In this document: piece by piece, positions 1 to 6,251 of the stretch | How the letters are laid out: every line of letters begins with the position of its first letter | Position numbering within the stretch: the stretch's first letter is position 1 | NCBI GenBank assembly: GCA_955652025.1 | Contig: CATPAO010000129.1 | Span: 1 to 19,138, forward strand | DNA length: 19,138 bases | Source of the DNA: Casimicrobiaceae bacterium | Lineage (GTDB): Bacteria > Pseudomonadota > Gammaproteobacteria > Burkholderiales > Casimicrobiaceae | Direction of reading: 5' to 3' | The notes under the pieces: model-generated | Databases searched by the model: none | Told to the model about the DNA's origin: nothing | Seen by the model: the letters and a program-made list of their open reading frames with translations, nothing else | Made by a program: the position numbers and the translations under genes

Positions 1-122
1 AGGCCGATGGCCGCGAGCGCAACCACGAACATCGTCGCCAGTGTGGCGTCGCGCAGGGGGTGCGTCGGCGGTGCCGGCAGAGGCACCGGAGGCAACGCGA
101 GCGGGTCGGGCGAAGTCCTCAT
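1..122 (-). CDS. N-terminal fragment of the gene after the MBOAT acyltransferase (possible AlgJ/AlgX-like partner)
   Basis: The ATG at 122 overlaps the TGA stop of the upstream acyltransferase gene by one base (TGATG), which indicates translational coupling. Forty codons are visible before the window ends. They read as a proline-rich cytoplasmic stretch (about residues 5-25, with LPPVPLPAPP) followed by the start of a hydrophobic segment (TLATMFVVALAAIG), as in a signal anchor. In alginate-type acetylation systems the AlgI-like membrane protein is often followed by an AlgJ/AlgX/DHHW SGNH-hydrolase-like periplasmic protein with an N-terminal anchor, so that is the likeliest identity. The identification rests only on position and topology, because no catalytic motif is inside the window. 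Confidence 0.55.
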   Translation of the reverse strand, partial: MRTSPDPLALPPVPLPAPPTHPLRDATLATMFVVALAAIG

Positions 123-1555
123 CAGAAGCGGAAGTAGATGAACGGATTGTAGGTGCCGGCGGCCAGCATCGCCGCCGAAGCGATGAAAACGAGCACAAGC
201 CAGCCCAAGTCGACGGCGAGAACGATCGTGCCGCGCACCAAGGACTGATTTGCGATCCGCTCGCGCCACGCGCCGATGCGGGGCGCGAGCGGAGTTGCGA
301 ACACGATAGCCGTGGCGAGCGTCGTTGCGACGAGCGCATTGAAGTGCTGCGCGAGCGGATGTCGCGTAGGGTCCGCGTGCGTTGCGCCGACGAGCGCCGC
401 GTAGTAGTCGATCGCATGCGCGAGCGTGTCGCAGCGAAACAGGACCCAGCCGCCCATCACCGCGGCGAGCATGTAAACGTGCCCCATCCACGCAATGCGC
501 GCGACAGGGCGGCCGAGACCGGCGCGCTCGGCGACCAGAAACAGCCCGTGCCAGATCCCCCAAAGCACGAACGGCCAGCTCGCGCCGTGCCAAAGTCCGC
601 AAAGCAGGAACACGACAACCAGATTGAGATATGCGCGGTGCGCGCCGCGTCGGTTGCCGCCGAGCGGCAGGTACAGATAATCGCGGAACCAGTTCGACAA
701 TGAGATGTGCCAGCGGCGCCAGAACTCGCGAACGCTTTTCGCAATGTATGGATAGTTGAAATTCTCGAGGATCCGGAAGCCGAACATCCGCATGAGGCCA
801 ATCGCCATGTCCGAATAGCCGGAGAAGTCGAAGTAGATTTGCAGCGTGTAGCAGATGAGGCCAAGCCAGGCGAGCGGCGGCGTCAGCTCCGCGCCGGGCA
901 GCGTGAACATCGTGTCGGCGGTCTGACCAAGCGTATTCGCAATCAAGAGCTTCTTGCCGAGCCCCAAGATGAAACGGCGGACACCGTAGGCAAAGTCGGC
1001 AAGCCGCGTCTCGTGCGTGACGAGCTGCGCCGCGATGTCACGAAAGCGAATGATCGGCCCCGCGATCAACTGCGGGAACAGCAGGATGTAGAGCGCGAAC
1101 ACCGGAACGCTTCGTTGTGCGTCTGCATTGCGCTTGTACACGTCGACGACGTAGGAGATCGCATGAAACGTGAAAAACGAGATACCGAGCGGCAGCGGGA
1201 TCGCCGTCAGCACCAGCGGGCCGACTCCCAGCACCGGCGTGATCGCGTTGACGTTGGCGACCGCGAAATTCGCGTACTTGAACACCGCCAGTGCGGCCAG
1301 ATTGCCCGCAACCGCGAGTGCCAGCCGTCGTCGACGCGTACAAAGATCGGCGGCGTCGGCGATGCGAAGTCCCATCCACCAATTGAATGCGACCGAGCCC
1401 AGCACGAGCGCGACGTAGCGCGCTTCGCCCCATGCGTAGAACGCGAGACTCGCGACAAGCAGCACCGCGGTGCGAAAGCGGCGCGGCAGCGCAAAGTACG
1501 CGGCGAGCGTCGCGGGCAGGAACAGGAAAAGAAAAAGCGGCGAGGCAAAGACCAT
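122..1555 (-). CDS. MBOAT family O-acyltransferase, AlgI-like
   Basis: This is a polytopic inner-membrane protein of 477 residues, the usual AlgI length. AlgI-type MBOAT proteins pass acyl (usually acetyl) groups across the membrane so that a partner can O-acetylate an exported polysaccharide. Family landmarks are visible: an N-terminal FLFLFLPATLAAYF helix, QLIAGPIIRFRDI, YFDFSGYSDMAIG, FWRRWHISLSNWFRDYLYLPLGGNR with His283, and LCGLWHGASW carrying the expected catalytic His323. The ATG start gives the normal family N-terminus, although upstream Shine-Dalgarno pairing is weak. The following gene overlaps its stop by one base, so the two form an operon. The substrate cannot be read from the sequence: alginate, cellulose or another exopolysaccharide are all possible. 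The family call is firm and the polymer unknown. Confidence 0.93.
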   Translation of the reverse strand: MVFASPLFLFLFLPATLAAYFALPRRFRTAVLLVASLAFYAWGEARYVALVLGSVAFNWWMGLRIADAADLCTRRRRLALAVAGNLAALAVFKYANFAVANVNAITPVLGVGPLVLTAIPLPLGISFFTFHAISYVVDVYKRNADAQRSVPVFALYILLFPQLIAGPIIRFRDIAAQLVTHETRLADFAYGVRRFILGLGKKLLIANTLGQTADTMFTLPGAELTPPLAWLGLICYTLQIYFDFSGYSDMAIGLMRMFGFRILENFNYPYIAKSVREFWRRWHISLSNWFRDYLYLPLGGNRRGAHRAYLNLVVVFLLCGLWHGASWPFVLWGIWHGLFLVAERAGLGRPVARIAWMGHVYMLAAVMGGWVLFRCDTLAHAIDYYAALVGATHADPTRHPLAQHFNALVATTLATAIVFATPLAPRIGAWRERIANQSLVRGTIVLAVDLGWLVLVFIASAAMLAAGTYNPFIYFRF

Positions 1556-1885
1556 GGCGCGCGCGGAGTCTACCAGCCCGCGCGCGGCTTCCGACCACCG
1601 GCTCGCCGACGATCTCTAGTTGTATCCCTGCTCAATGACGCGAATTCTGAAGCGGCAGGAAGCGCGCCCAGCGACCGGTCGGGAGACCTGTATTGCAGAG
1701 CGTGCAGAGCCACCCCGGTGACGCCCGTCTGTCTGGGGCATCGTTGAAATAACGGGCGGCGTTTCGGTATACGTGATCGCGAGATCGCCGAATCAAAGTA
1801 GCGCATGAGGGCGAAACGACGAACGTTGTTTTGCCAACGCACACGGCGTCCGGATTGCTCCAGGTGTTGAGCTTGCTGTCGCTGG
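1556..1885. other. Intergenic region without a recognisable gene
   Basis: These 330 bases separate the methyltransferase stop from the acyltransferase start, both on the minus strand. Open frames through it have no family-like composition. It must hold whatever promoter serves the acyltransferase gene, but I see no clear -35/-10 pair. The only structured element is an 18-base imperfect palindrome at 1814-1831 (AAACGACG, two bases, CGTTGTTT), which has no following T-run and so is not an obvious terminator. Confidence 0.5.
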
Positions 1886-2638
1886 CTAGAATTCGTGGTG
1901 CTTGTCGAGGTCCGCGTGGTATTCCACCCGCTCGCAGAACGCGAACATGCGTTCATCGGCGCCATTATCGACCGGGTTCGAGCGGCCAATCTTGCCGACC
2001 CGGTGAGCATGTTTCACGCGCCATCCGCAGCGTTTCAGTAGACGCTCGAGACCGGCAGGCGAGAAGATCCAGTAGTTCGTCGGGTCGTCGTTGGCTTCAC
2101 GCGTGTCCAGCAGGTAGGCGAGCGCCGTGGCCTCGACACTCCGTCCATCCGGCAGATGACTCATCACGCGGGTGCTGATCAGTGCGCGGCGACAGCGCTG
2201 TGCGAGGCGCAACAGCGAGAGCGCAGGATTACGGAGGTGATAGAGCGTGCCGAGAAAGATGGCGAGATCGTAGTCGCGGTCGAGTTCGAAGCCCCGGTCA
2301 ATGTCGCGCTCAATCAGCTTCTGACGTAACCCGAGGAGCGAGGCAGTACGGCGAATTCCCTCGCAGTCGTTGAAGTTGGTGACGGCGTTATCGAGGAAGT
2401 CGACGTCGCAGCCAAGCGATTGAAAGAAGAAGCCCATGTCTCCATCGCCCGCTCCGATGTCGAGAACGCTTCCGCCAGCGGGAGCGATTTCAAGCTCGGG
2501 CGGAAGGAAGCGCGCCAGGATCGAAACGTTGTTGAGGCTGGAATACGGATACCAGCGGAGGTCGCTGACAGGCTTTCGGACCGAGCGTAGGCGGGACCGA
2601 AAACCCGGTTCCGCAGCCGTGAGCTCCGACATCCGCAT
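1886..2638 (-). CDS. Class I SAM-dependent methyltransferase
   Basis: This 250-residue protein has a Rossmann-fold methyltransferase core. Motif I is VLDIGAGDGDMGF (residues 58-70), the acidic end of strand 2 is in DVDFLD (about residue 83), and the strand 4 region reads DYDLAIFLGTLYHLRNP (122-138). The GTLYHLRNP element resembles the YHLRDP stretch of CmoB/DUF1698-type methyltransferases, but the protein lacks enough of that family to assign a tRNA substrate. The start at 2638 is preceded by GGGGGAGAAGG, a good ribosome binding site; the Met two codons later is an alternative. No signal peptide or membrane segment is seen. It stands alone between the acyltransferase genes and the AT-rich island, so context gives no substrate. 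Confidence 0.85.
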   Translation of the reverse strand: MRMSELTAAEPGFRSRLRSVRKPVSDLRWYPYSSLNNVSILARFLPPELEIAPAGGSVLDIGAGDGDMGFFFQSLGCDVDFLDNAVTNFNDCEGIRRTASLLGLRQKLIERDIDRGFELDRDYDLAIFLGTLYHLRNPALSLLRLAQRCRRALISTRVMSHLPDGRSVEATALAYLLDTREANDDPTNYWIFSPAGLERLLKRCGWRVKHAHRVGKIGRSNPVDNGADERMFAFCERVEYHADLDKHHEF

Positions 2639-2825
2639 ACCTTCTCCCCCAGCGGTTGTCGATCCACCGCGAAGGGCCTATCTTACGCGAAGGTTATGCG
2701 TTTCAACTGCACGACTCGATGCCCACCTTGGCAGTCGTTTCACGCCGCCCCTGTCGCATTGCCGTCCCGCATCCGCGTGACTATTCGGCGAACAGACAAT
2801 TGTTCAAACGTCGGAGGCTCCGTTA
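2639..2825. promoter_or_regulatory. Divergent intergenic region with an ACAATTGT palindrome
   Basis: This 187-base region lies between the diverging methyltransferase (minus) and zinc-ribbon (plus) genes and so should contain promoters for both. Its right end becomes AT-richer. It contains the perfect 8-base palindrome ACAATTGT at 2796-2803, nested in a longer GAACA/TGTTC inverted repeat (2790-2805), 10 bases upstream of the zinc-ribbon ribosome binding site. That is where an operator could sit. I could not assign a confident -35/-10 pair, and the operator role is inference. Confidence 0.3.
2813..2817 (+). promoter_or_regulatory. Ribosome binding site of the 60-residue zinc-ribbon gene
   Basis: A perfect GGAGG lies eight bases before the ATG at 2826. 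It is one of the best Shine-Dalgarno matches in the window and supports this very short frame as a real gene. Confidence 0.75.
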
Positions 2826-3008
2826 ATGAACGGGAGCTGGACGTGTCCAGCATGTGGGTTCGTCGGTATGCCGATCAATCAAAATGATCATATGGTTTGC
2901 TTCAACTGCAAGAGTGACAAGGTAGTCCCGCAGAATTCCGATCTCGGGCGCCAAATAGCCGCCAATCATGGCCTAAAGATCCCCGCGCATTTAACTCGAA
3001 GCAAGTGA
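2826..3008 (+). CDS. Small two-CxxC zinc-ribbon protein of unknown function
   Basis: This 60-residue protein opens with WTCPACGF (Cys7, Cys10) and carries a second pair in CFNC (Cys25, Cys28). Together they form a probable four-cysteine zinc site of the zinc-ribbon or rubredoxin-like kind. The C-terminal half, ending IPAHLTRSK, is polar and basic. A perfect GGAGG at ideal distance supports expression. Base composition is unlike the neighbours: 2881-2940 has 26 G+C in 60, against 45 in 60 for 4381-4440 in hpnN. The stop codon is one base before a GCCCAAC box that begins an attC-like region, the position where a cassette ORF would end. I do not recognise a named family. Small zinc ribbons of this kind bind nucleic acid, protein or only metal. 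Function is unassigned; that it is a gene is fairly sure. Confidence 0.7.
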   Translation: MNGSWTCPACGFVGMPINQNDHMVCFNCKSDKVVPQNSDLGRQIAANHGLKIPAHLTRSK

Positions 3009-3619
3009 AGCCCAACCGGCCCCACCGGCTCGGCCGAATGCACGCCGGTCCCGTCCGCGTTGAGCGGGTTAGGCCCGCGCTTGGCAGCAACTAGGCGGCC
3101 TCCCGCTGGGCCGAAGGCCTGCCGGCGAGGGTCCGCGTTGGACGAGTAGTCAACTCTCTGACTCGCGACATACTGTGCACAGAATTCCTCAACGCTATGT
3201 GTGAGCGATGTCCGATGGATCATCCTGTGACAGTTCGAGCACAGAACGCGAAAGTCTCTTTTCGGGTCGAGCGTGACGCTTTGGCCTCGTAGTTCAGACC
3301 TTAAACGGTGGGCCTCAATATACGTCCCGCCAAGTTGAGCGTATAGCTTCTCGAAAGCGAACCCGCAGGCTTGGCAGTTGTAGCCATGGACCCGCTTCGC
3401 CCGCTCGGCAAGTTTTCGGTTTCGCTCGACACGTTTGTGAATTCGCAAATTCGTTAAGTCCTCTACACCTAAACCTTCTTCGTCAGGCTCGAGTTCTGCA
3501 ATGGCAAAAAGAGCGGAATCACGGCTGGTCAGCGCGAGCAATTTGTTTCGATCGGACGCAAGCACGGAGTCAGCAGGCAGTTCGCCGCGTGGGTAGTACG
3601 CTGCGGAAGCGACGCTCAC
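2966..3619 (-). CDS. HNH endonuclease-like protein, probably N-terminally truncated and catalytically altered
   Basis: Counted from the GTG at 3619 this is 217 residues. Residues about 60-136 match the McrA-like HNH domain: a basic lead-in RIHKRVERNRKLAERAK, zinc cysteines Cys82, Cys85, Cys127 and Cys130, then YIEAHR (102-105), CSNCHRMIH with Asn129, His131 and His135. Relatives normally read EAHH or ECHH here; the second histidine, the general base, is Arg105 (CGT). The usual N-terminal region is missing or reduced to about 55 unconvincing residues. The last 60 residues run through repeats at 3010-3150 and into the facing zinc-ribbon gene, and look accidental. The GTG overlaps the hpnN stop as GTGA. 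Composition is AT-rich (3421-3480: 25 G+C in 60), suggesting transfer. It may be a decaying gene or a repurposed zinc-binding DNA-binding protein. Confidence 0.6.
   Translation of the reverse strand: MSVASAAYYPRGELPADSVLASDRNKLLALTSRDSALFAIAELEPDEEGLGVEDLTNLRIHKRVERNRKLAERAKRVHGYNCQACGFAFEKLYAQLGGTYIEAHRLRSELRGQSVTLDPKRDFRVLCSNCHRMIHRTSLTHSVEEFCAQYVASQRVDYSSNADPRRQAFGPAGGRLVAAKRGPNPLNADGTGVHSAEPVGPVGLHLLRVKCAGIFRP
3010..3140. repeat. Short repeats with attC-like boxes
   Basis: GCCCAAC at 3010-3016 and GTTAGGC at 3068-3074 form an inverted pair with one mismatch, 65 bases end to end. They fit the integron simple-site consensus RYYYAAC/GTTRRRY. Inside, GCTC (3028-3031) can pair with GAGC (3062-3065), but the spacing from the outer boxes is lopsided (11 and 2 bases), so the fit to a true attC is poor. 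A second element follows: GTCCGCGTTG at 3053-3062 recurs exactly at 3131-3140, each preceded by GCCGG 9-10 bases upstream, and the second copy ends in GTTGGAC (3137-3143), also a GTTRRRY match. The repeats are plain; the attC reading is tentative. Confidence 0.3.
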
Positions 3620-6225
3620 CGGGCCCGGCGTGTCTCGCCCAATAGGGCCGGCAGGAACAGCAGCACCGACGCCAGCGTACAGGCAAGCGACAGCGCCAAC
3701 AGCTCGCCCATGCTCGACGTACCGGGGTGATGCGACAGCCACAAACTGCCGAACGCCGTGCCGGTCGTGAGCGCGCTGAAGATCACCGCGCGCGCGAGGC
3801 TCGATTGCAGCAGCTGTCCTTTCCCCGCCCGCCGCGCCATAACGAAATAGATGTTGAACGCGACCCCGATACCGAACAGCAATGGCAGCGCGATGATGTT
3901 CTCGAAGTTGAGCGGCACTCCGATGGCGGCGCAGATGCCCAGCGTAGCGAGGCTCGAGAGCGCGAGTGGCGCGAGCGTCCGCAGCACGTCTATCGGGCGA
4001 CGCAAAGTGAGCGCGACCAAAAGCGTGATCGAGACGAGCGCCCACCCTCCCGCCTGCAAGAACGCGCGGACGATCGTGCCGCTCGATTCCTGGATCGAGA
4101 CCGGCGCACCCGTCGCTTCGGGCGCGAGCCCCTGGACCGCGGCGACAAATCGCCGCAGCGTCGAGTTGTCGTTCGCGTCGCCTCTGGGGAACACCTCGAT
4201 CCGTGCGCGTCCGTCGGACGCGATCCAGTCGCGCTTGAGATCGTCGGGCAGTACCGCGAGCGTCACCGGCCCCGCTTGCATCGCGGTGCGCAGTTGGCCG
4301 AGCGTGGTCGAGAGCCCGGGGATCAGCGCGGCATGCACGAGTTCGCGCTTCGCGGCGTCGCCTTGCGCGAGCGCGCCGATCGCACGGCCTAGACGCGCCG
4401 CAGCGGCGGCGATCGGAAGCTCCGGATGCTCAGCCGCAGCGCGGACGAGCGATTGCGCCGTTCGCGTCATCGCGCGCACGGTTTCTTCGTCGCTCGGAGG
4501 CCGCTTGGCCCGGACCGGATTCAGGACGGGCTCGAGCAGCAACTTCGCGTCGTCGAGCAGCGCCAGTTTCTCCTCCTGCTGTTCCGGCACGAAGCTCGCA
4601 AGCGTAAGCGCGTGATCGACTTCGGGCAGCGCCTCCAGCCGTTGCGCCAGCGCCGCGGCCTCGGCCACCGAGGGTGCCAGCACGTCGATCGTATTCGGCG
4701 CCGTGTTCGGATCCCGCATCAGATCGAGCAACGTCGCGACAGATTCGACGTTGGCGCTGCGGAGGTGCAACGGATTGAAGTCGAATTGCAGCCACGGCAA
4801 CAGCGCCAGGCTGCCGCTGGCGACAACGCCGGCGACGACGAGGACCGAGCGCCGGTGCCGCACGAGAAACCGGTCGAGTGGGGCGAGCGCAACGAACCCC
4901 ACGGCGGCGCGCTCAACGGGGGGATGCAACAGCGCGAGCAGCGCAGGGAGCAGCGTAATGCTGGCGATGAACGCCACGATCATGCCGGTGCCTGCGATCA
5001 CGCCCAGCTCCGACACGCCGCGATACTCGGTCGGCACGAACGCGTAGAAGCCCGCAGCCGTCGCAGCCGCGGCAAGCGCCAACGCGCTCCCGACCTCCTC
5101 GCCCGCATCGCGAAGCGCAACTTGCAGATCGCCGGTTGCGTGGCGCTTCGCGCGGTAGCACACGCAAAACTGGATGCCGAAGTCGACACCAAGCCCGACA
5201 AAGAGCACGGCAAAGGCGACCGAGATCAGGTTGAACTTCCCGAACACCAAGAGACCGAACGCGGCGGTGACGATCAGTCCGACGGCGAGGCTTATCAAGA
5301 TCGCCATGATCATGCGCAACGAACGCAGCGCGAGCCACAACAACACGATGACCGCCATCATCATCAGCGTGACATTGAACGCCGCGTTCTCGGCGAGTGT
5401 CGCGAACTCCTCGTCGGCCAGCGGCACCGGGCCCGTGAGCCGTATTCGAACTCGCGGGTCGGTGTCGAGGCCGAGCTCGCGCGCAGCGCGACGGATGGTG
5501 GCACTCGCACGTTCGCCGGGCTGCAGGGCGCTGTAATCGAGCACGGGCTGCGCGAGGATGAAGCGCCGCAGCTCACGCGGTTCGACGGCGCCTCCTGTGA
5601 TCAACGCGCGCCACGAGAACGCCGGCATCCGACCGGTCGCGACGGTCTCGAAGGCATCGGCGAGCCCTGCCAGCGGTCGCGCGAACGTGCCGAGCTTCGC
5701 GGGATCGCTTTGGATTCCTTCGAGGACGAGCGAGAGCGCATCCATCAAGCCGCGCACGCTCGGGTCCGCGGCAAGCATACCGAGAAAGGGTTGCGCGGCG
5801 ATCAGCCGCTGCGTCGTCAGTGCGAGCTCCTCGGCCGATTCGAAGAGGAGACCGGCGCGATCGAAGAACGCTCCGCCGTCGGGACGCCATACCGTATGGA
5901 ACATCTGTCGATCGTTCGACAATCGCTGCGTCAGAGTTGCGCTGGTCTGCTCGGCGAGCTCCGGCGTCGCGCCGTCGACGACGACGGCGATCAGGTCGGC
6001 CCGGTGCGGAAAAGCCGCGTCGAACACGAGCTCGCGCTTACGCCAGGCCACATCGTCGGCAATCAGCTTGGCGCTGTCGGTGTCGATCGTAATGTGCGCC
6101 GCGGTGTACGCAAACGCACTCGCGCCAAGCGCAGCGGCGAGCACGATCACAGCCCGCGCATGCCGTGCGCACCCCGCAACGAAGCGCGTGATCAGCGAAG
6201 GCACGTCAATCCAGGTTGCCGTCAT
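3616..6225 (-). CDS. hpnN: Hopanoid transporter HpnN, RND superfamily
   Basis: From the ATG at 6225 this is 869 residues, the usual HpnN length. HpnN proteins are MmpL-like RND exporters that move hopanoids from the inner toward the outer membrane. The RND/MMPL layout is clear: a first helix at about 23-43, a periplasmic domain, a five-helix block around 265-445 containing FVGLGVDFGIQF with Asp348, a second periplasmic domain, and a final helix block ending FLPALLGETRRAR. The sterol-sensing-like patch ISVAFAVLFVGLGVDFG is typical. A GTG at 6255, overlapping the copD stop as GTGA, would add ten residues; I prefer the ATG because it already gives a family-length N-terminus, though neither has a strong ribosome binding site. 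It is the third gene of a copC-copD-hpnN unit. Confidence 0.9.
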   Translation of the reverse strand: MTATWIDVPSLITRFVAGCARHARAVIVLAAALGASAFAYTAAHITIDTDSAKLIADDVAWRKRELVFDAAFPHRADLIAVVVDGATPELAEQTSATLTQRLSNDRQMFHTVWRPDGGAFFDRAGLLFESAEELALTTQRLIAAQPFLGMLAADPSVRGLMDALSLVLEGIQSDPAKLGTFARPLAGLADAFETVATGRMPAFSWRALITGGAVEPRELRRFILAQPVLDYSALQPGERASATIRRAARELGLDTDPRVRIRLTGPVPLADEEFATLAENAAFNVTLMMMAVIVLLWLALRSLRMIMAILISLAVGLIVTAAFGLLVFGKFNLISVAFAVLFVGLGVDFGIQFCVCYRAKRHATGDLQVALRDAGEEVGSALALAAAATAAGFYAFVPTEYRGVSELGVIAGTGMIVAFIASITLLPALLALLHPPVERAAVGFVALAPLDRFLVRHRRSVLVVAGVVASGSLALLPWLQFDFNPLHLRSANVESVATLLDLMRDPNTAPNTIDVLAPSVAEAAALAQRLEALPEVDHALTLASFVPEQQEEKLALLDDAKLLLEPVLNPVRAKRPPSDEETVRAMTRTAQSLVRAAAEHPELPIAAAAARLGRAIGALAQGDAAKRELVHAALIPGLSTTLGQLRTAMQAGPVTLAVLPDDLKRDWIASDGRARIEVFPRGDANDNSTLRRFVAAVQGLAPEATGAPVSIQESSGTIVRAFLQAGGWALVSITLLVALTLRRPIDVLRTLAPLALSSLATLGICAAIGVPLNFENIIALPLLFGIGVAFNIYFVMARRAGKGQLLQSSLARAVIFSALTTGTAFGSLWLSHHPGTSSMGELLALSLACTLASVLLFLPALLGETRRAR

Positions 6226-6251
6226 CGGCTTGGCGCGATCGCGCGCGGCGC

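Noticed and set aside
707..1747. 346-codon plus-strand frame opposite the MBOAT gene
   Set aside because: Charged, low-complexity translation typical of antisense GC-rich DNA; the MBOAT frame is certain.
3620..4045. N-terminal extension of the HNH frame across the end of hpnN
   Set aside because: That stretch is the out-of-frame shadow of hpnN, alanine- and arginine-rich, and does not resemble the N-terminal region of HNH proteins.
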